Shown here: one piece after another, positions 31,677 to 40,568 of the stretch | Position numbering within the stretch: position 1 is the stretch's first letter | Layout: each line of letters begins with the position of its first letter | Assembly: GCF_001687585.2 (NCBI RefSeq) | Contig: NZ_CP016537.2 | Coordinates: 654,001 to 718,000, forward strand | Length of the DNA: 64,000 bases | Source: Planococcus halocryophilus | Lineage (GTDB): Bacteria; Bacillota; Bacilli; Bacillales_A; Planococcaceae | Direction: 5' to 3' | The notes under the pieces: generated by a model | Seen by the model: the letters and a program-made list of their open reading frames with translations, nothing else | The model's database searches: none | Told to the model about the DNA's origin: nothing | Program-made: the position numbers and the translations under genes

Positions 31677-33191
31677 ATGACATCACCGACAGAAGAACAA
31701 GGCAAAAAAGGGTTTTTGAACTTTATTGAGAAATGGGGCAATCGCTTACCCGATCCATTCTTTATCTTTGTATATTTAGCAGTGTTTGTTGTCTTACTCT
31801 CATGGTTAGTTAGTTCGCTTGGTACGACCGTCATCCACCCAGGGACCGGTGAAGAAATGGCGATTCGAAGCATTGTCTCAGGTGAAGGAATTCGTTACAT
31901 TCTCGCAGAAACCATCAATAACTTCACCGGCTTTGCACCACTAGGCCTTGTACTTGTCATGATGCTCGGTATTGGTTTGGCTGAACGTGTTGGTTTGATG
32001 GAAACGGCTATTAAGAAATCTATCTTGAATGCACCAAAATCATTGATTACATACGCGGTGATCTTTACTGGTATTATGGGTAACTTAGCATCAGATGCCG
32101 CATTTATCTTAGTTCCACCACTTGCTGCGATGGTCTTTGTCTCAGTAGGTAGACATCCGCTCGCCGGTCTTGCAGCTGGATTTGCTGGAACGGGCGCTGG
32201 ATTTACAGCGAACATGTTGATCACCGGAACAGATGCATTGCTATCCGGGATTTCGACGGAAGCTGCACGAACGATTGATGAGACGTTTGTCGTCACACCA
32301 GTTGATAACTGGTATTTCATGAGCGCTTCCGTTATTATCATGGCAATTGTTGGGGCAATCATCACAGAGAGGTTGATCGAACCGCGCCTCGGCAAGTATA
32401 CAGGTAGAATGGATAAAACATTCGAACCCGTGACAAAGCAAGAAAACAAAGGGTTGTTAAATGCCTTAATCGCGGCAGCTGTCTATATTGGCTTGATCGC
32501 TTTGTTAGTGTTCTTACCAGGTTCTCCAGTTCGAAATGAAGAAGGCGGCATCATTCCGTCACCGTTCTTATCCGGCATTGTGCCGATTATTCTTTTCTTC
32601 TTCATCACGGTTGCTGTCGCTTACGGCGTCACAGTGAAGAAAATTACGGAATCTAAAGATGTTCCTGCTTATATGACGGATGCTATTAAAGACATGTCAG
32701 GCTATATCGTACTTATTTTTGCGGCAGCCCAGTTTATCAGTTATTTCAATTGGAGTAATCTCGGTATTTGGTTAGCTGTTAACAGTGCAGAATTCCTGAC
32801 AAGCATTAATATGACAGGATTGCCGGTCATGGTCGCTTTCAGTATTCTCGCTGCAGTATTGAATCTCTTGATTTTCAGTGGTTCTGCACAATGGGCGTTG
32901 ATGGCGCCAATCTTTATCCCTATGTTCATGTTGCTCGATTACCACCCAGCATTTGTTCAATTGGCGTTCCGTATTGCCGATTCTTCAACGAATATCATCA
33001 CGCCGCTTAATCCGTATATTTTGATCGTTCTCGCCTTTATGCGCGAATACGACAAAAAAGCGGGACTTGGTACGCTGATTTCGTTGATGTTGCCATACAG
33101 CCTGATTTTCTTTGGGGTCTGGGTTATTATGATGATCATCTTCGCATTGACGGGGCTACCAATCGGGCCAGGTATTAGCTTGCGAATGTAA
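31677..33191 (+). CDS. abgT: AbgT family transporter (p-aminobenzoyl-glutamate type)
   Basis: This integral membrane transporter of about 504 residues belongs to the AbgT family. Recognition rests on LPDPFFIFVYLAV at the start, NFTGFAPLGLVLVMMLGIGL, NLASDAAFILVPPLAA, GAGFTANMLITGTDALL and, near the end, RIADSSTNIITPLNPYI. About 11-12 hydrophobic segments are visible. ATG at 31677 is chosen because GAGGAGG ends 7 bp upstream; ATG at 31671 is too close, and a frame-internal TTG at 31644 lies inside the previous gene. Members import p-aminobenzoyl-glutamate or export sulfonamides. Being in one operon with three hydrolases, import of a conjugated amino acid is more likely. Confidence 0.93.
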   Translation: MTSPTEEQGKKGFLNFIEKWGNRLPDPFFIFVYLAVFVVLLSWLVSSLGTTVIHPGTGEEMAIRSIVSGEGIRYILAETINNFTGFAPLGLVLVMMLGIGLAERVGLMETAIKKSILNAPKSLITYAVIFTGIMGNLASDAAFILVPPLAAMVFVSVGRHPLAGLAAGFAGTGAGFTANMLITGTDALLSGISTEAARTIDETFVVTPVDNWYFMSASVIIMAIVGAIITERLIEPRLGKYTGRMDKTFEPVTKQENKGLLNALIAAAVYIGLIALLVFLPGSPVRNEEGGIIPSPFLSGIVPIILFFFITVAVAYGVTVKKITESKDVPAYMTDAIKDMSGYIVLIFAAAQFISYFNWSNLGIWLAVNSAEFLTSINMTGLPVMVAFSILAAVLNLLIFSGSAQWALMAPIFIPMFMLLDYHPAFVQLAFRIADSSTNIITPLNPYILIVLAFMREYDKKAGLGTLISLMLPYSLIFFGVWVIMMIIFALTGLPIGPGISLRM

Positions 33192-33214
33192 ATTAAGGAA
33201 TTATTCATCAATAA

Positions 33215-33516
33215 AAACTGCATCACCATTGTTAGTTGTGTCTAACGATGGTGATGCAGTTTTTTGTTGTAAAAGAATCGCTCCAGTCGCTTTGGGCATG
33301 GCTCACACCAAGAGCCGGGAAAAGCACCCGTCTCTTGGCTCCGCCTAGCCCGTAGACGCGCCTTCGCTGGTGTGAGGTTTGTATTCTTTTAGGAAGTAGC
33401 AGGGGCTTTGTTTCTATTTAGTTATGGTTTTATGCTAGAAGGAAAAAGCGATGACGAATTACGTGTTGATTATCAAAAGAAAAAAACGTGGTGGAATAGA
33501 ATCATTCCATCATCTT
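33215..33516. repeat. Tandem repeat unit 1 with terminator
   Basis: This unit of about 300 bp begins with a terminator hairpin (33215-33266: stem GCATCACCAT / ATGGTGATGC with loop TGTTAGTTGTGTCTAAC), followed by GC-rich structured DNA (CTTTGGGCATGGCTC, GTAGACGCGCCTTCGCTGG) and AGTTATGGTTTTATGCTAGA. Unit 2 at 33517 has the same order. Within each unit the GC-rich part can fold on itself. No coding potential is evident. Confidence 0.8.
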
Positions 33517-33813
33517 AAACTGCCCCACCCTTGTTAGTTGTGTCTAACAAGGGTGGGGCAGTTTTTAGTTGTGAAAATCACTTCGGACGCTTTGGGGATG
33601 GCTCCCGCCAGAAGCCAGGAAAAACACCTGTCTTCTAGCTTCGCCCACCCCGTTTGCGCGCCTTCGCTAGTATGGGTTTTGCATTTTTTTAGGTAAAAGC
33701 AGGGGGGGCATTTAGTTGTGGTTTTATGCTAGAAGTAAATAGCGATGGGGAAATACCTGTCGGTTATCGAAAGAAAAAAGGCGTTGGAATGATCCTCTTC
33801 CAACGCCTTTTGA
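33517..33813. repeat. Tandem repeat unit 2 with terminators at both ends
   Basis: The same layout as unit 1: hairpin 33517-33566 with stem GCCCCACCCT / AGGGTGGGGC around the identical loop, the GC-rich part, AGTTGTGGTTTTATGCTAGA, and a closing hairpin AAGGCGTTGGA / TCCAACGCCTT (33775-33813) that also terminates the gene at 33819 on the minus strand. Confidence 0.8.
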
Positions 33814-33818
33814 ATGTT

Positions 33819-34184
33819 CTATAGAATTGCTTCTGCAATAACTTTGTCTAGTTTGCGAATATCCACTTTCTTATTCAAGTTCAATTTGAATTTCCCGGCC
33901 GTTGTCCAAAGCTCGAGCTCGGTGTTCATATCGAATGTACCGCCATTTTCGGACGAATACATAGTAATTGATTTAAAAGGGATTGTATAAACCTCGACTT
34001 TTTTTCCCGTTATACCTTGTTTGTCGGAAATAATAATCCTTTTATTCGTTACTACCGCTGTGTCACGAATCGTTTTGTAGGCGATTTGTGCTTTTTCACC
34101 AGCAATCAATAAGTCGTTTACCGAATCTGGCACGTCAATTTCTTGTGTAAACGTCCATGCCATCATTGCATTTAAATCTGCCAT
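33819..34184 (-). CDS. Bacterial PH-domain protein
   Basis: This small protein of about 121 residues is of the bacterial pleckstrin-homology-like family (bPH/YozO type), one domain long. The pattern RDTAVVTNKRIIISDKQG, then IPFKSITMYSSENGG, then LELWTTAGKFKLNL is typical. ATG at 34184 follows a GGGGG-type site; the longer in-frame start at 34217 lies before that site. Function in Bacillales is unknown, possibly membrane or stress related. Monocistronic, sharing its terminator with the tandem repeat. Confidence 0.82.
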   Translation of the reverse strand: MADLNAMMAWTFTQEIDVPDSVNDLLIAGEKAQIAYKTIRDTAVVTNKRIIISDKQGITGKKVEVYTIPFKSITMYSSENGGTFDMNTELELWTTAGKFKLNLNKKVDIRKLDKVIAEAIL

Positions 34185-34420
34185 GTCATAGTTCCCCCTT
34201 AAAGTGTCTTTCTCCATTGTGGCATAAATTGGAATGTGGATAAAGGCAAACGCCTACCTGTGTGAGTGAGTTGTGGTCAATCTTCGGTAATTTTTTTTAT
34301 TTGATTAGAGATTTTAGTCATGTGAATAAAAGACAATATTTAAAAAATCTTTAGTTAATTTAGTATAATTAAGGGATTTATTTGATATAATTTACCTATC
34401 TAAAAGCTCGGGAGGATCAG

Positions 34421-35080
34421 ATGCTAAACAATCGACAAAAGCAATTTCGTAAACACATGAAAGAATTGGAGCGGGGAGAATCTCGTAAAAAAGATGTTTA
34501 TAGCTATAGGGACCAGCGATTTACAAGTGAAAAGCCAAAAAAGCGATACAAAAAACCACTTCTACAAATTGGAGGTGGAATTAGCTTAATCGTGCTTTTC
34601 TGGAATGTGTTCGCACTGTCTACTTGGGTATGGCCGGGGAATGGATTACCTAACTTATTGTCTACAAAACAGATAGAAGTTCACGAATTTATTCAAGCGA
34701 GTACAGAGATTGAGATGACTTTAACTGCTGAAGCAACGAAACTCATGAATCAATATAATGAAAAAACCTTAACGCCATTTCATATTGAAGAAGCTCAAAA
34801 AAATCTGTTTCAACTGCAAAAGAGTATGAAAACAGAAGATGCCCGGTTCTTACAATACACTTCATATCTTGATGAACAATTTAAACTAGCTTATCAACTA
34901 ACAAACGTGCTGAAAACAGAAGAATCAAATGTGAAATATACCGAGCTTTCTGGAATTGTTGAAAAGCAAAACGCACTTCTAGAAAGAAAGAGCAGTGCAT
35001 TACGAGAACTTCTAGACAGTGAAGGCATCTCTTATAATCAACTCGAAGATGGATCTATCAATTACAAAGTTGAAATGTGA
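34421..35080 (+). CDS. Hypothetical single-pass membrane protein
   Basis: This 219-residue protein is not recognised. It has a basic, Lys/Arg-rich cytoplasmic N-terminus (1-42), one membrane helix (about 45-68, GGGISLIVLFWNVFALSTW), then about 150 extracellular, mostly helical residues with coiled-coil character. A GGGAGG site precedes the ATG. A terminator follows at about 35199-35239. Confidence 0.72.
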   Translation: MLNNRQKQFRKHMKELERGESRKKDVYSYRDQRFTSEKPKKRYKKPLLQIGGGISLIVLFWNVFALSTWVWPGNGLPNLLSTKQIEVHEFIQASTEIEMTLTAEATKLMNQYNEKTLTPFHIEEAQKNLFQLQKSMKTEDARFLQYTSYLDEQFKLAYQLTNVLKTEESNVKYTELSGIVEKQNALLERKSSALRELLDSEGISYNQLEDGSINYKVEM

Positions 35081-35198
35081 AAAGAGATACAATATGAACT
35101 AAATGAACTTATGATTTTCATTTTTCTAGGTTTCGACGATGATTATTAAAAGCGCATAAATACAACCAATACAAGCTGTAACTCAAACCATAACGATC

Positions 35199-35239
35199 AC
35201 CGCTCAAAGGAAATAATACTCCTCTAAGCGGTTTTTTGT
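35199..35239 (+). terminator. Terminator after the membrane-protein gene
   Basis: ACCGCTCAAAGGA / CCTCTAAGCGGTTTTTT; an imperfect stem with a T-run. Confidence 0.65.
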
Positions 35240-35287
35240 TTTCTTCCAAACCGATTGATCTAAATAAGTTGTCCTTCTAGTCAGTTT

Positions 35288-35313
35288 GTTTAAACATAAA
35301 AGCATTCGGGAAC
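35288..35313 (+). promoter_or_regulatory. Putative SigB-type promoter of the DJ-1/PfpI gene
   Basis: GTTTAA (35288-35293), a 14-bp spacer and GGGAAC (35308-35313) match the general-stress sigma-B consensus (GTTTAA, GGGWAW) except at the last position. The -10 box ends 44 bp before the start codon at 35358. Confidence 0.6.
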
Positions 35314-35357
35314 AACTAGTATTAGGATGATTTATCAATCAGAGGAGGAAACAAAAC

Positions 35358-36035
35358 ATGGCAAAAGTATTAGCAGTATTATCAAGTGGACACAAAGACA
35401 CAGAAAATAATTACGAAACTGGCTGGTGGGCCGAAGAGTTATTTGCACCGATGGAGATTTTAGAAAAAGCAGGACATCAAATGGATCTAGCTTCACCACT
35501 AGGCGGCAAACCGACGCTTGATAAAGTCAGCATCAGCGAAGATTATGATCCTGAAGGCAAATACAAAAAACTGTATGAATCAGGATTAGCAGACAACACA
35601 ACAGCTCTTTCAGATGTTAATGCAAAAGAGTACGACGTGGTATTCATCGTTGGAGGTCACGGGGCTATGTATGACCTGGCTGAAAGTGAAGAGCTGCGTG
35701 ACATTATCAATACGGTTTACGACAACGGAAACATCGTTTCAGCTGTCTGCCACGGACCGGCTCCATTAATTTGGACGATGCGTCCAGATGGCAAGAGCAT
35801 CATTGATGGCTTAGACGTAACGGGCTATCCAGAAGCGGTTGAACCTGAAGGCCTTCCTGCTATTCTGCCGTTCAGCTTAGAAGGAAAAATGAACGAAGTA
35901 GCTAATTATAGCGCTGAAAATAAAGTGGTATGGGGCAATGAGCAATTAGTAACTGGGCGCGACCCGTTTTCTGCTGAAGAATTAGCAAACGAATTGGTTA
36001 AAGCTTTAGATAAAAGAAACAACAAGGACAACTAA
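35358..36035 (+). CDS. DJ-1/PfpI family protein (type 1 glutamine amidotransferase-like)
   Basis: This 225-residue protein of the DJ-1/PfpI superfamily is of the Hsp31-like/YDR533C group. The nucleophile elbow is SAVCHGPAPLI with Cys131-His132, and the conserved acid is in GWWAEELFAP. Members act as glyoxalase III/deglycase or stress chaperones. GGAGG precedes the ATG. A SigB-like promoter lies upstream. It forms a two-gene unit with the monooxygenase-fold gene that follows at once; both fit an aldehyde or oxidative stress response. Confidence 0.92.
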   Translation: MAKVLAVLSSGHKDTENNYETGWWAEELFAPMEILEKAGHQMDLASPLGGKPTLDKVSISEDYDPEGKYKKLYESGLADNTTALSDVNAKEYDVVFIVGGHGAMYDLAESEELRDIINTVYDNGNIVSAVCHGPAPLIWTMRPDGKSIIDGLDVTGYPEAVEPEGLPAILPFSLEGKMNEVANYSAENKVVWGNEQLVTGRDPFSAEELANELVKALDKRNNKDN

Positions 36036-36323
36036 ATGATGGAATCAATCGTTATTACTGCGATTCTAAAGCCAAAAGAAAACATGGAAGATCAATTATT
36101 AACGGAATTGAAAAAAGTTCTAGAAGCTTCCCGAGCAGAAGCGGGTTGCTTAAACTATGTTCTCCATCAATCAATTGAAGACGACACGTTTGTCCTTCAC
36201 GAAACGTGGAAAGACAAAGACGCGTTAGAAAGCCATGTTGCGTCTAATCATTACCAAGAATACCGTACAAATACGGCGGACTTGGTTGAAAGACGAGAAG
36301 TCTTTAAGTTAAAAACTGTCTAA
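36036..36323 (+). CDS. Antibiotic biosynthesis monooxygenase (YgiN-like) family protein
   Basis: This 95-residue dimeric alpha/beta-barrel protein of the ABM superfamily shows SIVITAILKPKE, AGCLNYVLHQSIED, FVLHETWKDKDALESH and the C-terminal LVERREVFKL. Related proteins are quinol monooxygenases or heme-independent oxygenases. AAGGAC precedes an ATG-ATG start that directly abuts the previous stop, so it is co-translated with the DJ-1-like gene. Substrate unknown. Confidence 0.87.
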   Translation: MMESIVITAILKPKENMEDQLLTELKKVLEASRAEAGCLNYVLHQSIEDDTFVLHETWKDKDALESHVASNHYQEYRTNTADLVERREVFKLKTV

Positions 36324-36350
36324 CAGCACATATAATTTCATAACTACTAT

Positions 36351-36398
36351 ATGCAGCACTTTGTGATGATCTATCGCAAAGTGCTGCATTTTTTTTAG
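36351..36398 (+). terminator. Terminator after the DJ-1/YgiN operon
   Basis: ATGCAGCACTTTG / CAAAGTGCTGCAT with eight T. Confidence 0.9.
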
Positions 36399-36554
36399 CT
36401 AGAGTAAAGCGACAACTAGTATTATTGTTTATAAAATATAAACGAGAAAAAAATTCGATTTAAGTTGAAAATCTCTTGGAAATCAACTAGGTTTAAGTAA
36501 TACATATAAAATAAAAGTTAGGTAGAATTTGTAGAGAAAGGTCGGAGAGTCTAA

Positions 36555-37559
36555 ATGGTATCGTCAAAAGATGTGGCAAAGTATGCGGGTGTTTCACAAA
36601 CGACAGTGTCACGCGTAGTAAATACACCTAATTTAGTAAAAGAGCCGACATATAGAAAAGTAATGGCCGCAATTGATGAATTGAATTATATACCAGATGG
36701 TAATGCGCGGTCTCTCGTACAAAAGAGAAGTGATACAATCGCATTAATTTCTGGGCCTTTGTACAATCCTTTTTTTGTTGAAACGACCACATCCATTGTT
36801 AATTATGCAAATGAACATGGATTTAAAATAAACGTCCATTTTTCTAATGACGAAAATATAGAGGAGATTTATAACGCTATTTTTGAAAAAAAAGTAGATG
36901 GCATCATTTTGTCATCGGTGTTATTAGAAGATCCGGTTTTTGCGAAGTTAGAGAAATCAGGAATTCCGTTTATTTTGTACAACAGAAAACACGAAAGCAA
37001 TAAAAATTTCGTAGAGATGGATAACGAACAAGCAGGCTTTTTGGCGACGGATTATTTATTTTCACTTAATCATGATGAGGTTTGTTGGATAGGTGGTCCG
37101 ACAGAAATGAGCACTTTTAAAGGCCGTTATGATGGGTTTTTAAAAGCATTTCAAAAAAATAATACAGCGATAAATCCAGAAAAAATATTCATCGGAAATA
37201 CAAGTAAAGAAAATTTGTATCAAACTTTCTTGAAGTTAGAAGAGCTTTCAGAAAAGCCCACTGCAATTTGCGCGGCGACAGATGCGATTGCCATACAAAT
37301 GATGGATTTTTATATTTCTGCAGGTTATAAAGTGCCAGAAGACATTAGTATTATTGGAATTGATAACGTGAAAATTGGGCAACATGCCTCGATTAATCTA
37401 ACGACTGTCGGTATTTCTTCACCTATCGATTTAGGTCGAATTGCGATTGAAAAGCTTATTAAGATGATCCAACAAAAAAATAAACCTTGTGTTCAAATAA
37501 CAGAAGCTGTTAGACTATTTGAAAGAAAGACAATAATTAAAAAGAAAAAGGAGGCATGA
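36555..37559 (+). CDS. LacI family transcriptional regulator
   Basis: This 334-residue LacI/GalR regulator has an N-terminal HTH and hinge (SSKDVAKYAGVSQTTVSRVV, NARSLVQKRSDTIAL) and a periplasmic-binding-protein-like effector domain to the C-terminus (SIIGIDNVKIGQHA). It most likely controls the permease-ALDH-ADH operon just downstream, since two LacI-type operators lie in the gap (37578-37623). Effector unknown. The ATG follows a GGTCGGAG site. Confidence 0.92.
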   Translation: MVSSKDVAKYAGVSQTTVSRVVNTPNLVKEPTYRKVMAAIDELNYIPDGNARSLVQKRSDTIALISGPLYNPFFVETTTSIVNYANEHGFKINVHFSNDENIEEIYNAIFEKKVDGIILSSVLLEDPVFAKLEKSGIPFILYNRKHESNKNFVEMDNEQAGFLATDYLFSLNHDEVCWIGGPTEMSTFKGRYDGFLKAFQKNNTAINPEKIFIGNTSKENLYQTFLKLEELSEKPTAICAATDAIAIQMMDFYISAGYKVPEDISIIGIDNVKIGQHASINLTTVGISSPIDLGRIAIEKLIKMIQQKNKPCVQITEAVRLFERKTIIKKKKEA

Positions 37560-37577
37560 GTTCTTTTTTTAAGTTAA

Positions 37578-37623
37578 ATGGTTACGTAACCATTTTTTTA
37601 ATCACAAATGGTTACGCTTCCAT
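37578..37623 (+). promoter_or_regulatory. Two LacI-type operators before the permease operon
   Basis: ATGGTTACGTAACCAT (37578-37593) is a perfect 16-bp palindrome with the central CG typical of LacI-family sites. ATGGTTACGCTTCCAT (37608-37623) is a one-half-matched copy, 30 bp centre to centre, which puts both on the same DNA face. The leader to 37687 has no other gene. Confidence 0.8.
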
Positions 37624-37686
37624 TTTTTACAGGGGATTAAGGGGATTTGTAAATAACGATACTAACAAAGAGATAGGGGATATGTT

Positions 37687-39084
37687 ATGAAATGGAAAAA
37701 TCGAAAGTTTGGTGAAGAATCGCCGTTTATACCAGCTGGACCGTTTAAAATTCGTTTGCCGTTTATTCATTACCGGTTCGAATGGCCAGATTATGTTCAA
37801 GGGTTATTGATGTGTGCGGTTGATTTGGCAGCCATTCCGTTATTAATAGAATTACTCGGAATGTCATTTGAAGTTGCTTTAGCGATTGTCATGTTAAATG
37901 GCGTCTTTTATTTATTGCATCATCTTCTAGGTGATCCAACGATTCCAGGATGGATTACACCAGCCATTCCACTCATTATGCTGTACTGTCTTCAATTTCC
38001 AGAAGGTCCAGAAAGGGTACATGCTTTAATCGCATTTCAATTGACCTTAGGGTTGTTTGCCATTTTCTTAGGATCTACAGGATTAGCCTCAAAAGTAGTA
38101 TCAAGTATTCCATCTGCGATTAGATCAGGTATTATATTAGGCGCTGGTTTTGCTGCAGTTGCTTCTATTTTCGAAGTAGGTGGCCGTTTTGAAACGTATC
38201 CTTGGACGATCTCGATTGCTGTAGGAATCGGTTTTTATTTACTTTTCTCTAAACATTTCACCAAGCTTAAATTGACGAATAATTTCTGGGGCACAATCGG
38301 CAAGCTCGGCATTTTCCCAATCATTATTATCGCAATTGTTATTGCACCACTGTTTGGTGAAGCTCCGTGGCCAGCCATTGAATGGGGAATTAGTTCTCCC
38401 GATTTCATCGGTTTATGGAGTGGTTACACGGTTTTCGGCTTAGGTTTCCCACCATTAATGTTGTTTATTACAGGCATTCCAACTGTTTTTGCAGCTTATA
38501 TCGTATTGTTTGGTGACGTATTGCAAACAAAAGCTTTGGTAAAAGAAGCAGATTTATCTCGTGAAGACGAAAAAATTGATTACAATGCGAATCGTGCGCA
38601 CTTGATTTTTGGAACAAGAAATTCTGCAATGAGTATCCTTGGACCCGATGTTACGATGGCAGGTCCGTTATGGGCTGCTATGCAAGTAGTACTTGTTCAA
38701 CGTTTTAAAGACGGAAGAAAAGCGATGGATTCCTTTATTGGTGGTGCTGGTTCATTCCGTTGGGGGACTAATACCGGGTTATTATTATTACCGATTGTTA
38801 GTTTAGTTCAACCGATTCTAGGTGTAGCACTTGCTTTAACACTTCTTATTCAAGGCTATGTCAGTGTGAAAGTTGGTATTTTAGAAGCAAGAAGCCAAAG
38901 TGACTTAGGGATCGCGGGGATTATCGGAGCGGTTTTGGTCATCAAAGGAGCAGCTTGGGCCTTTGCGATAGGAATTGTCTTATGCTTATTAATTTACGGT
39001 AAAGACTTCTTTAAAAATGAGACAGACAAAACGTTCACGAAAGATGTACCTTTACAAGTTAAAGAAGAAACTTCTGTTTTATAA
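37687..39084 (+). CDS. NCS2/SLC23-like permease, substrate unknown
   Basis: This 465-residue integral membrane protein has about 12 hydrophobic segments. The architecture resembles the nucleobase-cation symporter-2 (SLC23) fold: HLLGDPTIPGWITPAIPLI near residue 80 and GPDVTMAGPLWAAMQ about residue 320. The first 27 residues are hydrophilic. GGGGA precedes the ATG. The substrate is not visible; the downstream enzymes suggest a compound degraded through an aldehyde. It is the first gene of the operon controlled by the LacI-type regulator. Confidence 0.75.
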   Translation: MKWKNRKFGEESPFIPAGPFKIRLPFIHYRFEWPDYVQGLLMCAVDLAAIPLLIELLGMSFEVALAIVMLNGVFYLLHHLLGDPTIPGWITPAIPLIMLYCLQFPEGPERVHALIAFQLTLGLFAIFLGSTGLASKVVSSIPSAIRSGIILGAGFAAVASIFEVGGRFETYPWTISIAVGIGFYLLFSKHFTKLKLTNNFWGTIGKLGIFPIIIIAIVIAPLFGEAPWPAIEWGISSPDFIGLWSGYTVFGLGFPPLMLFITGIPTVFAAYIVLFGDVLQTKALVKEADLSREDEKIDYNANRAHLIFGTRNSAMSILGPDVTMAGPLWAAMQVVLVQRFKDGRKAMDSFIGGAGSFRWGTNTGLLLLPIVSLVQPILGVALALTLLIQGYVSVKVGILEARSQSDLGIAGIIGAVLVIKGAAWAFAIGIVLCLLIYGKDFFKNETDKTFTKDVPLQVKEETSVL

Positions 39085-39101
39085 AAGAAAGGATGTACCG
39101 C

Positions 39102-40523
39102 ATGAAAAAGAATCTTTATATTGATAAGCAATGGGTAGAGACCACTGACTATGTTGAGCTGTTTTCACCATATTCAAATGAAAAAATTGGAGACATTCCA
39201 AAAGCGTCAAAAAGAGATGTTGAACATGCTATTGATGCTGCTGCAAACGCTAGTGAAGAAATGGCAAATTTGACGGCGTATCAACGGGCAGAAATTCTTG
39301 AACAATTGGTTTTACTATTTATCGAACATAGAGAAAGAGCAGCAAAACTTATCTCATTAGAATCCGCAAAGCCATTAAAATATGCTTTAGGCGAAGTGGA
39401 TCGCACGATTGAAACTTATAAATTCGCAGCAGAAGAAGCAAAGCGCTTAACTGGTGAAATGGTTCCGATGGATGCAGCAAAAGGCGGAAGCAATCGCTTA
39501 GCCTATACGTTGCGCGAACCAGTAGGCGTTGTCGCTGCCATAACACCTTTTAACTTTCCACAAAATTTAGTTGCGCATAAAATTGGACCGGCTATTGCTT
39601 CAGGAAATACGATGGTTTTAAAACCAGCTTCTCAAACACCGTTATCTGCTTTTTTACTGGCAGAATTATTGGACCAAACAGATTTACCAAAAGGTGCTTT
39701 TAATTTGGTGACCGGCAGTGGGAAAACGGTTGGTGACGTTTTAGTTGAAAGTGAAAAAGTGAAGATGGTTACTTTTACAGGGAGCCCCGCTGTGGGTAAA
39801 GGCATTCGAGACAAAGCCGGATTGAAAAAAGTAGCGTTAGAACTTGGTTCAAATTCAGGGCTTATTATTGACGAAGGTGTAGACATGGATACGGTGATTG
39901 AAAAGGTTGTAATCGGATCTTTTTCAAACCAAGGACAAGTGTGTATTTCGTTGCAGCGGATTTATATAATGGAGAGCTTAATCGAAGAGTTTCTCACTCG
40001 TTTTAAAGAAGCAACGACAAAACTGAAAGTTGGAGATCCACTGGATCCAGCAACAGAAATTTCAGCTATGATTTCTAAAGAAGAACAACAGCGAGCTGAA
40101 ATGTGGGTACAAGAAGCTGTTGCTGAAGGTGCCCAGTTAGTTATTGGAGGGAAAGTTGAAGATGGAGTATTCCAACCGACCATACTTACACAAGTTTCTG
40201 CTGACTCAAAAGTTTCGTGCCAAGAAGTGTTTGCGCCTGTTGTAATCGTCAACCCAATCCAATCAGTTGAACAAGGCATAAGTGAAATCAACAATTCCGA
40301 TTATGGCTTACAAGCTGCTATTTTCACCAATGATATTAAGACCGCGTTCAATGCATCTAAAAAGCTGCAAGTGGGCGGCGTACTCATCAATGACATCCCA
40401 ACTTTCCGTGTGGATCAAATGCCATATGGTGGAGTGAAAGAAAGTGGTAATGGTAAAGAAGGACTGAAGTATACGATTGAAGAAATGACTGAGATGAAAC
40501 TCGTCATTTGGAATCAATCTTAA
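39102..40523 (+). CDS. NAD(P)-dependent aldehyde dehydrogenase
   Basis: This ALDH-superfamily enzyme of about 473 residues is closest in style to lactaldehyde, sulfolactaldehyde and phosphonoacetaldehyde dehydrogenases. Key parts are AITPFNFPQNL, FTGSPAVGKGIRDKAG, the general base in LELGSNSG, the nucleophilic Cys in FSNQGQVCISLQR and the C-terminal VDQMPYGGVKESGNG. ATG at 39102 is preferred because AAAGGATG sits 7 bp before it; ATG at 39093 overlaps that site. It probably oxidises the aldehyde made by, or competing with, the alcohol dehydrogenase encoded next. Confidence 0.9.
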   Translation: MKKNLYIDKQWVETTDYVELFSPYSNEKIGDIPKASKRDVEHAIDAAANASEEMANLTAYQRAEILEQLVLLFIEHRERAAKLISLESAKPLKYALGEVDRTIETYKFAAEEAKRLTGEMVPMDAAKGGSNRLAYTLREPVGVVAAITPFNFPQNLVAHKIGPAIASGNTMVLKPASQTPLSAFLLAELLDQTDLPKGAFNLVTGSGKTVGDVLVESEKVKMVTFTGSPAVGKGIRDKAGLKKVALELGSNSGLIIDEGVDMDTVIEKVVIGSFSNQGQVCISLQRIYIMESLIEEFLTRFKEATTKLKVGDPLDPATEISAMISKEEQQRAEMWVQEAVAEGAQLVIGGKVEDGVFQPTILTQVSADSKVSCQEVFAPVVIVNPIQSVEQGISEINNSDYGLQAAIFTNDIKTAFNASKKLQVGGVLINDIPTFRVDQMPYGGVKESGNGKEGLKYTIEEMTEMKLVIWNQS

Positions 40524-40568
40524 AAAAATCCTTTTTACACGTAAGATATTTGAAAAGGAGTGTTTAGA

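Noticed and set aside
33215..33813. CRISPR array suggested by repeated motifs
   Set aside because: The repeats are two long units with terminator hairpins and variable stems, no short regularly spaced repeats, and no cas gene.
37578..37623. Catabolite-response (cre) sites
   Set aside because: ATGGTTACGTAACCAT lacks the WTGNAANCGNWNNCAW core of CcpA sites; a specific LacI operator next to lacI fits better.
39093..39101. ATG start at 39093 for the aldehyde dehydrogenase gene
   Set aside because: It overlaps the AAAGGATG ribosome site; ATG at 39102 has normal spacing.
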